From Lachnospiraceae bacterium (GTDB lineage: Bacteria; Bacillota; Clostridia; Lachnospirales; Lachnospiraceae), in contig JAIKYA010000033.1 of NCBI GenBank assembly GCA_024683645.1, positions 1 through 40,768 on the forward strand: DNA of 40,768 nucleotides. The letters run 5' to 3'. Both the position numbers and the translations under genes were made by a program. The first letter of the stretch is position 1, and every line of letters starts with the position of its first letter. Shown here piece after piece: positions 8,418 through 15,946 of this stretch. The notes beneath the pieces are model-generated. The model worked only from the letters and a program-made list of their open reading frames with translations, made no database searches and was not told the DNA's origin.

Positions 8418-10457
8418 ATGAAAAAGATCACCGGTGATGCCGTTGTCGGTATCTATGTGCTTGCGGCATTTGTCATGTTTATCGTGCCCATTCCGAGCTT
8501 CCTTCTGGATATACTGCTGGCAGTGAACATGTCGGTAGCCTTTTCCGTTCTCTTTTCAACCATGTTTTCGCTTGAAGTTCTGGATATGTCGTTTTATCCG
8601 ACGATCCTTCTTTTTACGACACTGTTCAGGATAGCCCTGAACATCTCGTCGACCAGGCTTATACTGTCTACCGGTGATCCCGGCGTGGTGGTCACGACTT
8701 TCGGACAGTTCGTGGGCGGCGGCGATCTGATCATGGGTGTCATAGTTTTCGCGATACTGCTGATCGTTCAGTTCATGGTCATAAACAAGGGCTCCGAACG
8801 AGTGGCGGAAGTGACAGCAAGATTTACTCTTGATGCCATGCCCGGTAAGCAGATGGCTATCGATGCCGATCTGAACACCGGCGCCATAGATGATGCGGAA
8901 GCAAAAAGACGAAGGGATAAGATACAGGAAGAAGCGAGCTTCTTTGGTTCCATGGACGGTGCCGTGAAGTATGTTAAGGGAGATGCGACAGCAGGTCTTA
9001 TCATTACCGCAGTCAACCTCATAGGCGGTATTGCCATGGGTATGACCAGGCGCGGACAGAGCTTTGCCGATGCCCTGAATGCATACGGAGTGCTGACCAT
9101 AGGTGACGGTCTGGTCAGTGCCATACCCTCGCTTCTGATCTCACTTTCAACAGGTATACTGGTAACAAAAGGCGCCAAAAGCGCGGAATTCGGAAATGCG
9201 CTGCTTTCACAGCTTTTCTCGCTTCCGAAGTCTCTGTATTTTGTCGGTGCCACACTGATAGCGCTGAGCTTTACACCGCTGCCTTTTTTGATCTACTGTC
9301 CTCTCGGTATCGTATTTATCCTTGTGGGACGCAGGATGGCCTCGCAGATGAAGACTGCGGGAATCGAGCAGAAGGTTGAGGAAGAGGAGATAGCGGAAGC
9401 CGAAGAGATAAGGCGGCCGGAGAATGTAACCTCGCTTTTGCAGGTAGACCCCATAGAACTGGAATTCGGCTATGGTATCATACCGCTTGCCGATGCGGCT
9501 CAGGGCGGCGATCTGCTTGACCGCGTGGTCATGATCAGGCGGCAGATCGCACTTGAACTCGGTACCGTGGTACCCATCATACGACTGCGTGATAACATAC
9601 AGCTCAATCCCAACCAGTACATCATAAAGATCAAGGGTATACAGACCAGTGTAGGTGAGATACTCTTTAATCATTACCTTGCGATGAATCCCGGATACGT
9701 TGAGGAAGAGATAGCGGGTATTCCCACTATAGAGCCGTCGTTCAAACTGCCGGCACTCTGGATCACGGAAGGACAGAGAGAAAGAGCGGAATCCGTCGGC
9801 TATACGGTTGTGGATCCGCCTTCGATAATAGCCACACATCTGACCGAAGTCATCAGGCAGCATATAGCGGAGCTGCTGACCAGACAGGATGTACAGACTT
9901 TGGTGGATAATCTTAAAGAGAGCAATCCCTCCATTGTCGAAGAACTTGTGCCGAAGCTTCTGGGACTCGGTGAGATACAGAAAGTACTGCAGAATCTGCT
10001 TTCGGAAGGTATCTCGATCAGGGATCTGCTGACCATCTTCGAGTCACTTGCAGACCATGCGACGGTCACAAGAGATACTGATCTGCTTACCGAATATGTG
10101 AGACAGTCACTTAAGCGGGCCATCTCCAACAAATACTTTGCGGGTGAGTCTACGGTCAGCGTGGTCACGCTTGATCCGAAGCTTGAGCAGGAGATAATGG
10201 GCAGCGTAAAGCAGTCTGAGCAGGGCGCATATATCACTCTGGATCCCGAACGTATCAAGAGTATGATAGAGAGTGTAAAAAAAGAGACAGGAAAGCTTAC
10301 GGAGATGGGGAAGAGCGCGATAGTCCTGACTTCTCCGATTGTACGTATGTATTTCAAACGGCTGACGGAGGATTACTTCTCCGATCTGGTCGTGGTATCA
10401 TATAATGAAGTGGAGTCCGATGTGGAACTGCAGAGCGTCGGTATGGTGAGTGCGTAA
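8418..10457 (+). CDS. flhA: Flagellar export apparatus protein FlhA
   Basis: A 679-residue protein that forms the nonameric docking ring of the export apparatus. The N-terminal half has about eight transmembrane helices and the FHIPEP signature region (FRIALNISSTRLIL, then LDAMPGKQMAIDADLN). The C-terminal half is the cytoplasmic domain that receives chaperone-substrate complexes. Length is normal. flhF begins on the next base after the stop, so the pair is likely coupled. Confidence 0.97.
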   Translation: MKKITGDAVVGIYVLAAFVMFIVPIPSFLLDILLAVNMSVAFSVLFSTMFSLEVLDMSFYPTILLFTTLFRIALNISSTRLILSTGDPGVVVTTFGQFVGGGDLIMGVIVFAILLIVQFMVINKGSERVAEVTARFTLDAMPGKQMAIDADLNTGAIDDAEAKRRRDKIQEEASFFGSMDGAVKYVKGDATAGLIITAVNLIGGIAMGMTRRGQSFADALNAYGVLTIGDGLVSAIPSLLISLSTGILVTKGAKSAEFGNALLSQLFSLPKSLYFVGATLIALSFTPLPFLIYCPLGIVFILVGRRMASQMKTAGIEQKVEEEEIAEAEEIRRPENVTSLLQVDPIELEFGYGIIPLADAAQGGDLLDRVVMIRRQIALELGTVVPIIRLRDNIQLNPNQYIIKIKGIQTSVGEILFNHYLAMNPGYVEEEIAGIPTIEPSFKLPALWITEGQRERAESVGYTVVDPPSIIATHLTEVIRQHIAELLTRQDVQTLVDNLKESNPSIVEELVPKLLGLGEIQKVLQNLLSEGISIRDLLTIFESLADHATVTRDTDLLTEYVRQSLKRAISNKYFAGESTVSVVTLDPKLEQEIMGSVKQSEQGAYITLDPERIKSMIESVKKETGKLTEMGKSAIVLTSPIVRMYFKRLTEDYFSDLVVVSYNEVESDVELQSVGMVSA

Positions 10458-11729
10458 ATGGTTATCAAGAAATTTCAAGGGAAAACAGAAGCCGAAGCCA
10501 TAGTCCTGGCAAAAAAGGAACTGGGGGATGACATTACGGTCATCCATTCCAGGAACGTAAAGCCGAAGGGCTTCTTTGCCTTCTTTAAAAAGATGCTGGT
10601 TGAGATCACCGTTGCTAAAGATGAGGAAGATGAAAAGCGGGAGAAGGACAGTATAAAAGAAGGTGTGGCAGCCATAGATGCCGCAAGGGCCGTGGCTGAA
10701 GAAAAGGCTGCTGCAAAGAAGAGCGTGCCCGAGAAAAAGCCTGCCGAGAAGGCGGCAACAGCTGAGGGCAGGAGCATTGATCTGAAAGCAGACGCAAAAG
10801 CTGACAGCCTTGCCGTGGAAGCCCGTCTTGATAATATACAGAGTCTTCTCGAGCAGAAGCTTTCCGTACAGGAGCGCGAGAAAAAGGCAGAAGCCGAGAA
10901 GAGCGTTAAGCCTGAGCAGGACGATGCGAAGACAAAGGAGCTTATGGATTTCACCAAGCTTCTTTATAACACGCTGATCGATAATGAGGTGGAAGAGAAG
11001 TTTGCGAATGAGCTGATCGGCGAGGTGGAGCAGAATTTCGGCAGTAATGTAAATGTGGAACATATACTGTCCCATATCTATCAGAAGATCATACTGAAAT
11101 ACGGTAAGCCCGAGACCATAGAGCCGGCAGAGCGAAATGCAAAAGCAGTATTTTTTATAGGACCTACCGGTGTCGGAAAAACCACCACCCTCGCAAAGCT
11201 GGCGAGCCGCTTCAAACTGACCGATAATAAACGTATAGCCCTGTTTACGACTGATACCTACAGGATATCCGCTACTGATCAGTTAAAGACTTATGCGAAC
11301 ATAATGGGTGTGCCTTTCCATGTTATATATACTCCGGAGGAGCTTCTGGAAGAATATGAGAGATATAAGGATTATGACTTTATCCTCATAGATACGGCAG
11401 GGCATTCGCCGCATAATACGGAGCAGAAAGAGGATATGGAAAAATTCATCCGTGTGCTTGAAGGCGTGGCACAGACCGAGAATTATCTGGTCCTGAGCGC
11501 TACCACCAAGTACAAGGATTTGCTGAAGATCTGTGATGTTTACAGGGAAATGACGGGGTACAGACTGATCTTTACGAAGCTGGATGAGACCGAGTGCCAC
11601 GGTAATCTTTTGAATGTGCGCATGCATACAATGGCGCCCATGAGCTATGTTACCAACGGCCAGAATGTACCTGACGATATAGAAGTGTTCAATCCGCAGA
11701 ATGCGGTAAAGCGTCTGCTGGGAGGTTGA
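10458..11729 (+). CDS. flhF: Flagellar SRP-type GTPase FlhF
   Basis: A 423-residue SRP-family GTPase that sets number and position of flagella. An N-terminal basic domain (about residues 1-60) is followed by a long alanine/glutamate/lysine-rich, probably flexible region (about 60-165). The NG domain has the P-loop GPTGVGKTT at residues 235-243, DTAGHS as the G3 motif, and TKLDE as the G4 motif. It directly follows flhA and precedes its regulator flhG. Confidence 0.95.
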   Translation: MVIKKFQGKTEAEAIVLAKKELGDDITVIHSRNVKPKGFFAFFKKMLVEITVAKDEEDEKREKDSIKEGVAAIDAARAVAEEKAAAKKSVPEKKPAEKAATAEGRSIDLKADAKADSLAVEARLDNIQSLLEQKLSVQEREKKAEAEKSVKPEQDDAKTKELMDFTKLLYNTLIDNEVEEKFANELIGEVEQNFGSNVNVEHILSHIYQKIILKYGKPETIEPAERNAKAVFFIGPTGVGKTTTLAKLASRFKLTDNKRIALFTTDTYRISATDQLKTYANIMGVPFHVIYTPEELLEEYERYKDYDFILIDTAGHSPHNTEQKEDMEKFIRVLEGVAQTENYLVLSATTKYKDLLKICDVYREMTGYRLIFTKLDETECHGNLLNVRMHTMAPMSYVTNGQNVPDDIEVFNPQNAVKRLLGG

Positions 11730-11733
11730 AGTT

Positions 11734-12618
11734 TTGGATCAGGCTGAACAGTTAAGAAACCGAATAAAGTCAGGCGGCGGTAAGATGCGCCCGCTTGCAA
11801 GGGTGATGACGGTGACAAGCGGCAAGGGCGGTGTCGGCAAGTCCAACACGGCCATTAATCTTGCCCTGCATTTTAAGAAGCTGGGCAAACGTGTCATCAT
11901 ACTTGATGCCGACTTCGGGCTGGCCAACATAGAGATAATGTTCGGCACCGTTCCGAAGCATAATTTAAGTGACCTTATATATCAGGGGAAATCGATAACC
12001 GAGATAATCACCTGGGGACCGGGAGAAGTAGGCTTTATTTCCGGAGGCTCAGGTATAGCAGGACTGTCCAATCTCGGGCGTGAATATCTTACATACATCA
12101 TACAGAACCTTGCACAGCTTGATGCCATTGCGGATGTGATCATCATCGATACGGGTGCGGGCATAGCTGATGCTGTATTGGAATTTCTGGTGGCGAGCGG
12201 GGAAATACTTCTGATCACCACGCCGGAACCCACGTCCATCACGGATTCATATTCGCTGCTTAAGGCCCTGAACAGACATCCGAGATTCTCAAGAGAAAAT
12301 TCACAGATAAAGGTGATAGCCAACAGGGTGGAAAATCCCGAAGACGGACGGAGCCTTTATAACAAGCTGAATGCAGTCGTAGGGCGTTTCCTGGGACTTC
12401 CTCTTGAATATATGGGGGCCGTGCCTCAGGATAAATATCTGGCACAGGCGGTAATGCAGCAGAAACCCGTTTCACTTGAACATCCGAATGCAAAGAGTGC
12501 ACTGGCTTATCAGGAGATAGCCATGAAGCTTATGAACATGGAAACAGAAGGTAAGATAAAGAAAAGGGGGATGGCCGCATTTTTCTCTCACATCGTGGCC
12601 AATAAGAAAACATTATGA
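11734..12618 (+). CDS. flhG: MinD-like ATPase FlhG (YlxH)
   Basis: A 294-residue ParA/MinD-family ATPase. The deviant Walker A is KGGVGKSN (from K31), and the Walker B-like region is VIILDADFGLANIE. It normally stimulates FlhF GTPase and limits flagellar number. The start is TTG 11734, supported by GGGAGG 8 nt upstream and by the N-terminal DQAEQLR motif known from FlhG/YlxH proteins, which activates FlhF. The last 4 nt overlap the PilZ gene. Confidence 0.94.
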   Translation: MDQAEQLRNRIKSGGGKMRPLARVMTVTSGKGGVGKSNTAINLALHFKKLGKRVIILDADFGLANIEIMFGTVPKHNLSDLIYQGKSITEIITWGPGEVGFISGGSGIAGLSNLGREYLTYIIQNLAQLDAIADVIIIDTGAGIADAVLEFLVASGEILLITTPEPTSITDSYSLLKALNRHPRFSRENSQIKVIANRVENPEDGRSLYNKLNAVVGRFLGLPLEYMGAVPQDKYLAQAVMQQKPVSLEHPNAKSALAYQEIAMKLMNMETEGKIKKRGMAAFFSHIVANKKTL

Positions 12619-13349
12619 TAAATATAGAAGACGTGGTAAGACCCGGTGACCGCTGTGATTTCGAGACCATACCCGATAAGTTTGACAAAGATATAGAGGG
12701 TGAGAAAAAGTACTACATCACAAAAGTCTACGATGTCAATGATGACGATACCGTATCACTGGTGATGCCCATCGACAAGACCAGACTGGTGGTTCTTTCC
12801 GAGGGCGAGGAATATGATATGTATTTCTATGCAGGCAAGGGAATCTATGCCTGCCGCGCTCGCGTTATAGACCGCCTGAAAGACGAGAATGATATACCGG
12901 TCGCCGTAGTCGAGCTGCTTACGGATCTTAAAAAGCATCAGCGCCGCGAGTATTACCGCTATACCTGTGTGGTCGAAATGAACACCCGTCAGCTGCCTGA
13001 GTGGGAAGAAACTGATTTCATGGAACATAACAGGCTCGACATACTGGCAGAATGTAAGGAAAAAAGCACCATAGTCGATATAAGCGGCGGCGGCATACGC
13101 TTCGTATCTGCCGAAGACTATGAATCCGGCCGTCTGGTCAACTGCGTTTTCGTTATCAGCCTCAAGGGTACAAAAAAGACACATAATCATGTCATGCGTA
13201 TACTTTCTGTCACAGAGGTTCCCAACAATGCCGGTATGAAGGAATACCGGGGACAATTCATCTACATCGCAAACAGCGACCGTGAGGAGATCATCAGCTT
13301 CATCTTTGAAGAGGAGCGCAGGATCCGGGCCAAGATGAACGGGTATTGA
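12615..13349 (+). CDS. PilZ-domain flagellar brake protein, YcgR-like
   Basis: A 244-residue protein with an N-terminal YcgR-type beta domain (about residues 1-100) and a C-terminal PilZ domain. The two c-di-GMP-binding motifs are intact: RxxxR at R111-R115 (within RREYYR) and DxSxxG at D155-G160 (DISGGG). Proteins of this kind bind c-di-GMP and slow the motor by contacting MotA or the switch. It is the last gene of the flagellar operon, overlapping flhG by 4 nt, which supports a motility role. A GGDEF cyclase occurs 12 kb downstream in this window. In several Clostridia che genes follow here; in this genome the operon terminates instead. Confidence 0.92.
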   Translation: MINIEDVVRPGDRCDFETIPDKFDKDIEGEKKYYITKVYDVNDDDTVSLVMPIDKTRLVVLSEGEEYDMYFYAGKGIYACRARVIDRLKDENDIPVAVVELLTDLKKHQRREYYRYTCVVEMNTRQLPEWEETDFMEHNRLDILAECKEKSTIVDISGGGIRFVSAEDYESGRLVNCVFVISLKGTKKTHNHVMRILSVTEVPNNAGMKEYRGQFIYIANSDREEIISFIFEEERRIRAKMNGY

Positions 13350-13419
13350 TCCCGGGTTCTATATGCTCCGTTTCGGATGCGGAGCTTTCCGACTCTGAGA
13401 TCTGCTAAAAAAGTAAAAA

Positions 13420-13468
13420 CGGACACGAAGACAGTAGGTATTTGACATCCTCGTGTCCGGCTTTTTTT
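13420..13468 (+). terminator. Terminator of the flagellar operon
   Basis: CGGACACGA (13420-13428) pairs perfectly with TCGTGTCCG (13451-13459) around a 22-nt loop, followed by GC and seven Ts. An A-rich tract precedes the stem. It sits 71 bp after the PilZ stop. The same arms recur in the repeat array that begins here, so it is also the first member of that array. Confidence 0.75.
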
Positions 13469-14025
13469 GCTTGGAAGAGTTTTGACACGAATATGCTCGC
13501 TTTCTGTGGTTTTTCGTGTCGGGGCTGTTGAGTGTCGTGAAGAAGACAGGCACGAAGATGCATGTTTTCTATGGTTTTTCGTGTCGGTCTGTTGAGCACC
13601 GTGAAGAAGGCAGGCACGAAGATGCATGTTTTCTGTGGTTTTTCGTGTCAGGGCTGTTGAGTGTCGTGAAGAAGACAGGCACGAATATGCACGTTTTCTG
13701 TGGCTTTTCGTGTCGGTCTGTTGAGCGCCGTGAAGAAGACAGGCACGAATATGCACGTTTTCTGTGGTTTTTCGTGTCGGTCTGTTGAGCGCCGTGAAGA
13801 AGACAGGCACGAATATGCATGTTTTCTGTGAATTATCGTGTCATAGCTTTTTAGGCCAGATACACGAAGAAAAGGGATATTGACGGATTTTCGTGTTTCT
13901 GACAGAAAATGCAAAAAAACAGAGAACACGAAAAACAAGGAAAAAGTTATCAATTCGTGTCTATCAGAAAAAAAGCTTATTTTACAGTTACACGAAAATA
14001 TGAGAAAGCTTCGAAATTTCGTGTC
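13420..14025. repeat. Ten phased inverted repeats, period about 64 bp
   Basis: Ten inverted repeats share the arms CACGAA and TTCGTG. Left arms begin at 13424, 13486, 13551, 13615, 13680, 13744, 13808, 13863, 13927 and 13991. Steps are 62, 65, 64, 65, 64, 64, 55, 64 and 64 bp. The distance from left-arm start to right-arm start is 27 nt in nine units and 26 in the first. Units 2-7 are near-identical tandem copies of 64/65 bp. Units 8-10 share only arms and spacing; their interiors and linkers are unrelated to the tandem unit. Several units have GGCACGAA opposite TTCGTGTC, which keeps a G-U pair in a + strand RNA. No real gene is visible in this stretch; the open frames are repeat artefacts without ribosome binding sites. 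Confidence 0.9.
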
Positions 14026-14297
14026 AGTTCCGAAAAATTGTATACAAGATGAATAAAAAAATAGTCATTTTCACCCGTTCGGGTGATGAAAACACAGTAA
14101 AGCTTATGGTAAAATAAAACAGATTTGCTCGGGCATAGTTTATGTGCACCGCGGAAGCATAGACAGTGTAATTCTGAACATAGTGAAAAAGAAAAGAACA
14201 CCGTCGTGTCATTCATAAAGATACCGTATGTGGCATATATAAAGATACCGTATGTGTTCCGGGCAAAGAGAAGAAACATTACGAGGAGGAGACAGTA
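14026..14297 (+). other. AT-rich leader between repeat array and small ORFs
   Basis: No gene is visible. It contains a short hairpin TCACCC-GTTC-GGGTGA (14071-14086), the 24-bp tandem repeat at 14215-14256, and ends with GAGGAGGAGAC, a strong ribosome binding site for the ORF at 14298. A weak promoter (TTCATA, 18 bp, TATATA) may overlap the tandem repeat, but this is a guess. Confidence 0.4.
14215..14256 (+). repeat. 24-bp tandem repeat, two copies
   Basis: The 18-mer ATAAAGATACCGTATGTG occurs exactly at 14215-14232 and 14239-14256, a period of 24 bp, with a similar CAT-containing spacer in front of each copy. It lies 42 bp before a gene start, so it may be a pair of regulator sites. Confidence 0.75.
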
Positions 14298-14378
14298 ATG
14301 AAGAGGAAGCTGAACAGAGGCATGGCTAAGAATGCGAAGAAGAAGTTCAGCCTTACCAAAGATAAGGAGAAGGACTGA
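14298..14378 (+). CDS. Small basic 26-residue ORF (unknown)
   Basis: This short ORF encodes 26 residues, eleven of them lysine or arginine, beginning MKRKLNRGMAKNAKKK and ending in KDKEKD. It has the best-looking ribosome binding site of the region (GAGGAGGAGACAGTA before ATG). The next ORF starts 2 nt after its stop in another reading frame, so translation is probably coupled. It could be a leader peptide, a real microprotein, or the 5' part of a frameshifted gene. No family is recognised. Confidence 0.5.
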   Translation: MKRKLNRGMAKNAKKKFSLTKDKEKD

Positions 14379-14380
14379 AA

Positions 14381-14701
14381 ATGATCCTTAAGGCGGTGAA
14401 TAAGGAACTTAAGAAGAATAAGATCAGCTACACGATCAATAAAGCTTCTCTTTTGGATCTGGCAGAGATAAAGCTGCATGCAAAGCTTAATAAAGACGGG
14501 GCTCTTAAGCTTAAGAAGAGCGGAAAGATAAGCGGTTTTAAGAGTATTAAGGCTAAGTTTAAAGCTGCGGAAAGGAAGGCCGTTAAGCTCTCGCCTAAGG
14601 CAGGATATACCTATGAAGTCACGGATGCTGCGGCTGCAAAAGTCAAAGTAAAAGGTAATACCAATTTCACGGGCTTTGTTACTTTGAAAGCAGAAAAATA
14701 G
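14381..14701 (+). CDS. Lysine-rich hypothetical protein (unknown)
   Basis: A 106-residue, strongly basic protein. The start ATG 14381 has AAGGAGAAGG 6 nt upstream, located inside the preceding small ORF. The N-terminal half is lysine/leucine-rich. The C-terminal 40 residues, with KVKVKGNTNFTGFVTLK, resemble the beta-strand repeats ending in GNYTG found in large Lachnospiraceae surface proteins, but there is no signal peptide. It may be a detached fragment of such a protein or a small cytoplasmic nucleic-acid-binding protein. A strong terminator follows at 14744. Confidence 0.55.
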   Translation: MILKAVNKELKKNKISYTINKASLLDLAEIKLHAKLNKDGALKLKKSGKISGFKSIKAKFKAAERKAVKLSPKAGYTYEVTDAAAAKVKVKGNTNFTGFVTLKAEK

Positions 14702-14743
14702 CAAAAAAATTTTTCCGAATACTGTAAACCTTTAACAAAAAAG

Positions 14744-14781
14744 ATGTCAACCTCAAAACAACGAGAGGTTGGCATTTTTTT
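14744..14781 (+). terminator. Rho-independent terminator
   Basis: ATGTCAACCTC (14744-14754) pairs with GAGGTTGGCAT (14765-14775) with one G-T pair and a 10-nt loop, followed by a T-run. It ends the small-ORF transcript and isolates it from the deacetylase gene. Confidence 0.85.
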
Positions 14782-14906
14782 ATCCCGGGTAGATAACTTA
14801 TGTTAAACATGTTTACATAACTGCCTACTGCGTAACACCAGACTGTTTCACAAAGTCTTGAAATACTTAATAAATGCTTATAAACTACAGTAGATTGATT
14901 ATGCGG

Positions 14907-14946
14907 TCACCACCCGCATGGGCTTATTTTCTGTTGCGGGTGGTGA
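14907..14946. promoter_or_regulatory. 11-bp inverted repeat before the deacetylase gene
   Basis: TCACCACCCGC (14907-14917) and its exact reverse complement GCGGGTGGTGA (14936-14946) are separated by 18 bp. No T-run follows, so it is not a terminator. The right arm overlaps a possible -35 box TTGCGG (14934-14939), which is 17 bp from TATACT (14957-14962). It may be an operator or an mRNA leader hairpin. Confidence 0.5.
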
Positions 14947-14963
14947 GAAATGATGGTATACTT

Positions 14964-15911
14964 ATGCAGGATGACAAATATAAAAAGTTAATAGCCGTGA
15001 TGGTCTGCGTAGGCTGTATCTGTGTGCTTTCGGTGTTCTGTTCGCTGCTCCAGCTTCAGAATATGAAGCATATGGAAAACAGGATGACTTTTATGGAAAA
15101 CATGCTGCTGGCCATGAACAGGATCGAGGCGGGAAACAGGTCTGCCGAGGAAGTGATCCGCATGAATGCGGACGGCAGTATGGAAGCCGGACAGCAGTCC
15201 GCAGAAGCGGATGTGGTGGAAGTAGAGCAGGACATAAATATGTCAGCCGCTCTGGGCAAGAATGCTGAGGAAGAAGAGGGCATCATAAAAATCTATCTTA
15301 CCTTTGATGACGGCCCGAGTATATATACGGATGATATACTTGATATCCTCGATAAGTACGGTGTGAAGGCTACCTTCTTTGTAAACGGCAAGGAAGGCTA
15401 TGAAGAGCAGTACAGGAGGATAGTGGCGGAAGGTCATACCTTGGGTATGCATTCCTACAGCCATGATTATTCAAAGGTTTATGCCGATCTCGACAGTTTT
15501 GCGGATGATATGTATACGCTGCAGACTTACCTGTATGAGCTTACCGGCGTGGAATGTGAACTTTACAGATTTCCCGGAGGCAGCTCGAATAATGCGTCAA
15601 AGATCGATATGACCAGATGTATACAGTACCTTAATGCCAAGGGCATCAGGTATTTTGACTGGAATGTTTCGAGCGGTGATGCCAGCGGCGGGTATAAGAG
15701 TGCCGATACCATAGCTTTAAACGTGATGAGCCAGATAAAGGCACTGGATGCTGATACCATGGTAGTTCTTTTCCATGATGCATCCGGGAAGAGTACGACT
15801 GTAGAGGCACTGCCCATGATAATAGAAAAGATTCAGGCAATGGACGATACCGAACTGTTGCCTATAACTGATGATACACAGCCTATTCAGCATATATCAG
15901 TGCATGAATAG
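14964..15911 (+). CDS. Membrane-anchored polysaccharide deacetylase (NodB family)
   Basis: With the start at ATG 14964 the protein has 315 residues: one N-terminal transmembrane anchor (about 9-30), a short extracytoplasmic stalk, and a NodB deacetylase domain (about 105-305). Catalytic motifs are present: TFDDGP (113-118), HSYSH with metal ligands H163 and H167, RFPGG from R202, and LFHD with H271. Such enzymes remove acetyl groups from peptidoglycan GlcNAc or another surface glycan, often giving lysozyme resistance; the substrate is not known here. The frame is open back to 14874, but the extra residues look non-coding. No strong Shine-Dalgarno precedes either start. A small hairpin terminator follows. 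Confidence 0.88.
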   Translation: MQDDKYKKLIAVMVCVGCICVLSVFCSLLQLQNMKHMENRMTFMENMLLAMNRIEAGNRSAEEVIRMNADGSMEAGQQSAEADVVEVEQDINMSAALGKNAEEEEGIIKIYLTFDDGPSIYTDDILDILDKYGVKATFFVNGKEGYEEQYRRIVAEGHTLGMHSYSHDYSKVYADLDSFADDMYTLQTYLYELTGVECELYRFPGGSSNNASKIDMTRCIQYLNAKGIRYFDWNVSSGDASGGYKSADTIALNVMSQIKALDADTMVVLFHDASGKSTTVEALPMIIEKIQAMDDTELLPITDDTQPIQHISVHE

Positions 15912-15912
15912 G

Positions 15913-15933
15913 AAAAGCCGCAGGGCTTTTTTT
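15913..15933 (+). terminator. Short terminator after the deacetylase gene
   Basis: AAAAGCC (15913-15919) pairs with GGCTTTT (15924-15930) over a 4-nt loop and runs into a T-tract. The stem is short and the bactofilin ribosome binding site follows at once, so readthrough is likely; I saw no separate promoter in this 35-bp gap. Confidence 0.55.
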
Positions 15934-15946
15934 CGGGGAGGAAAAG

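Noticed and set aside
13486-13845. CRISPR array
   Set aside because: The units are near-identical over the full 64-65 bp, with no unique spacers alternating with short repeats, and no cas genes are in the window.
13262-13953. Several open frames of 60-180 codons through the repeat array on both strands
   Set aside because: They are produced by the tandem repeat, have no ribosome binding sites, and encode only repeated peptides.
13420-14025. parS, iteron or integron attC cluster
   Set aside because: The arms are too far apart for the parS consensus, no replication or integrase gene is nearby, and the attC core sites are not present.
14874-14963. Upstream start of the polysaccharide deacetylase
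   Set aside because: No ribosome binding site, and the 30 extra residues precede a normal membrane anchor and overlap the inverted repeat.
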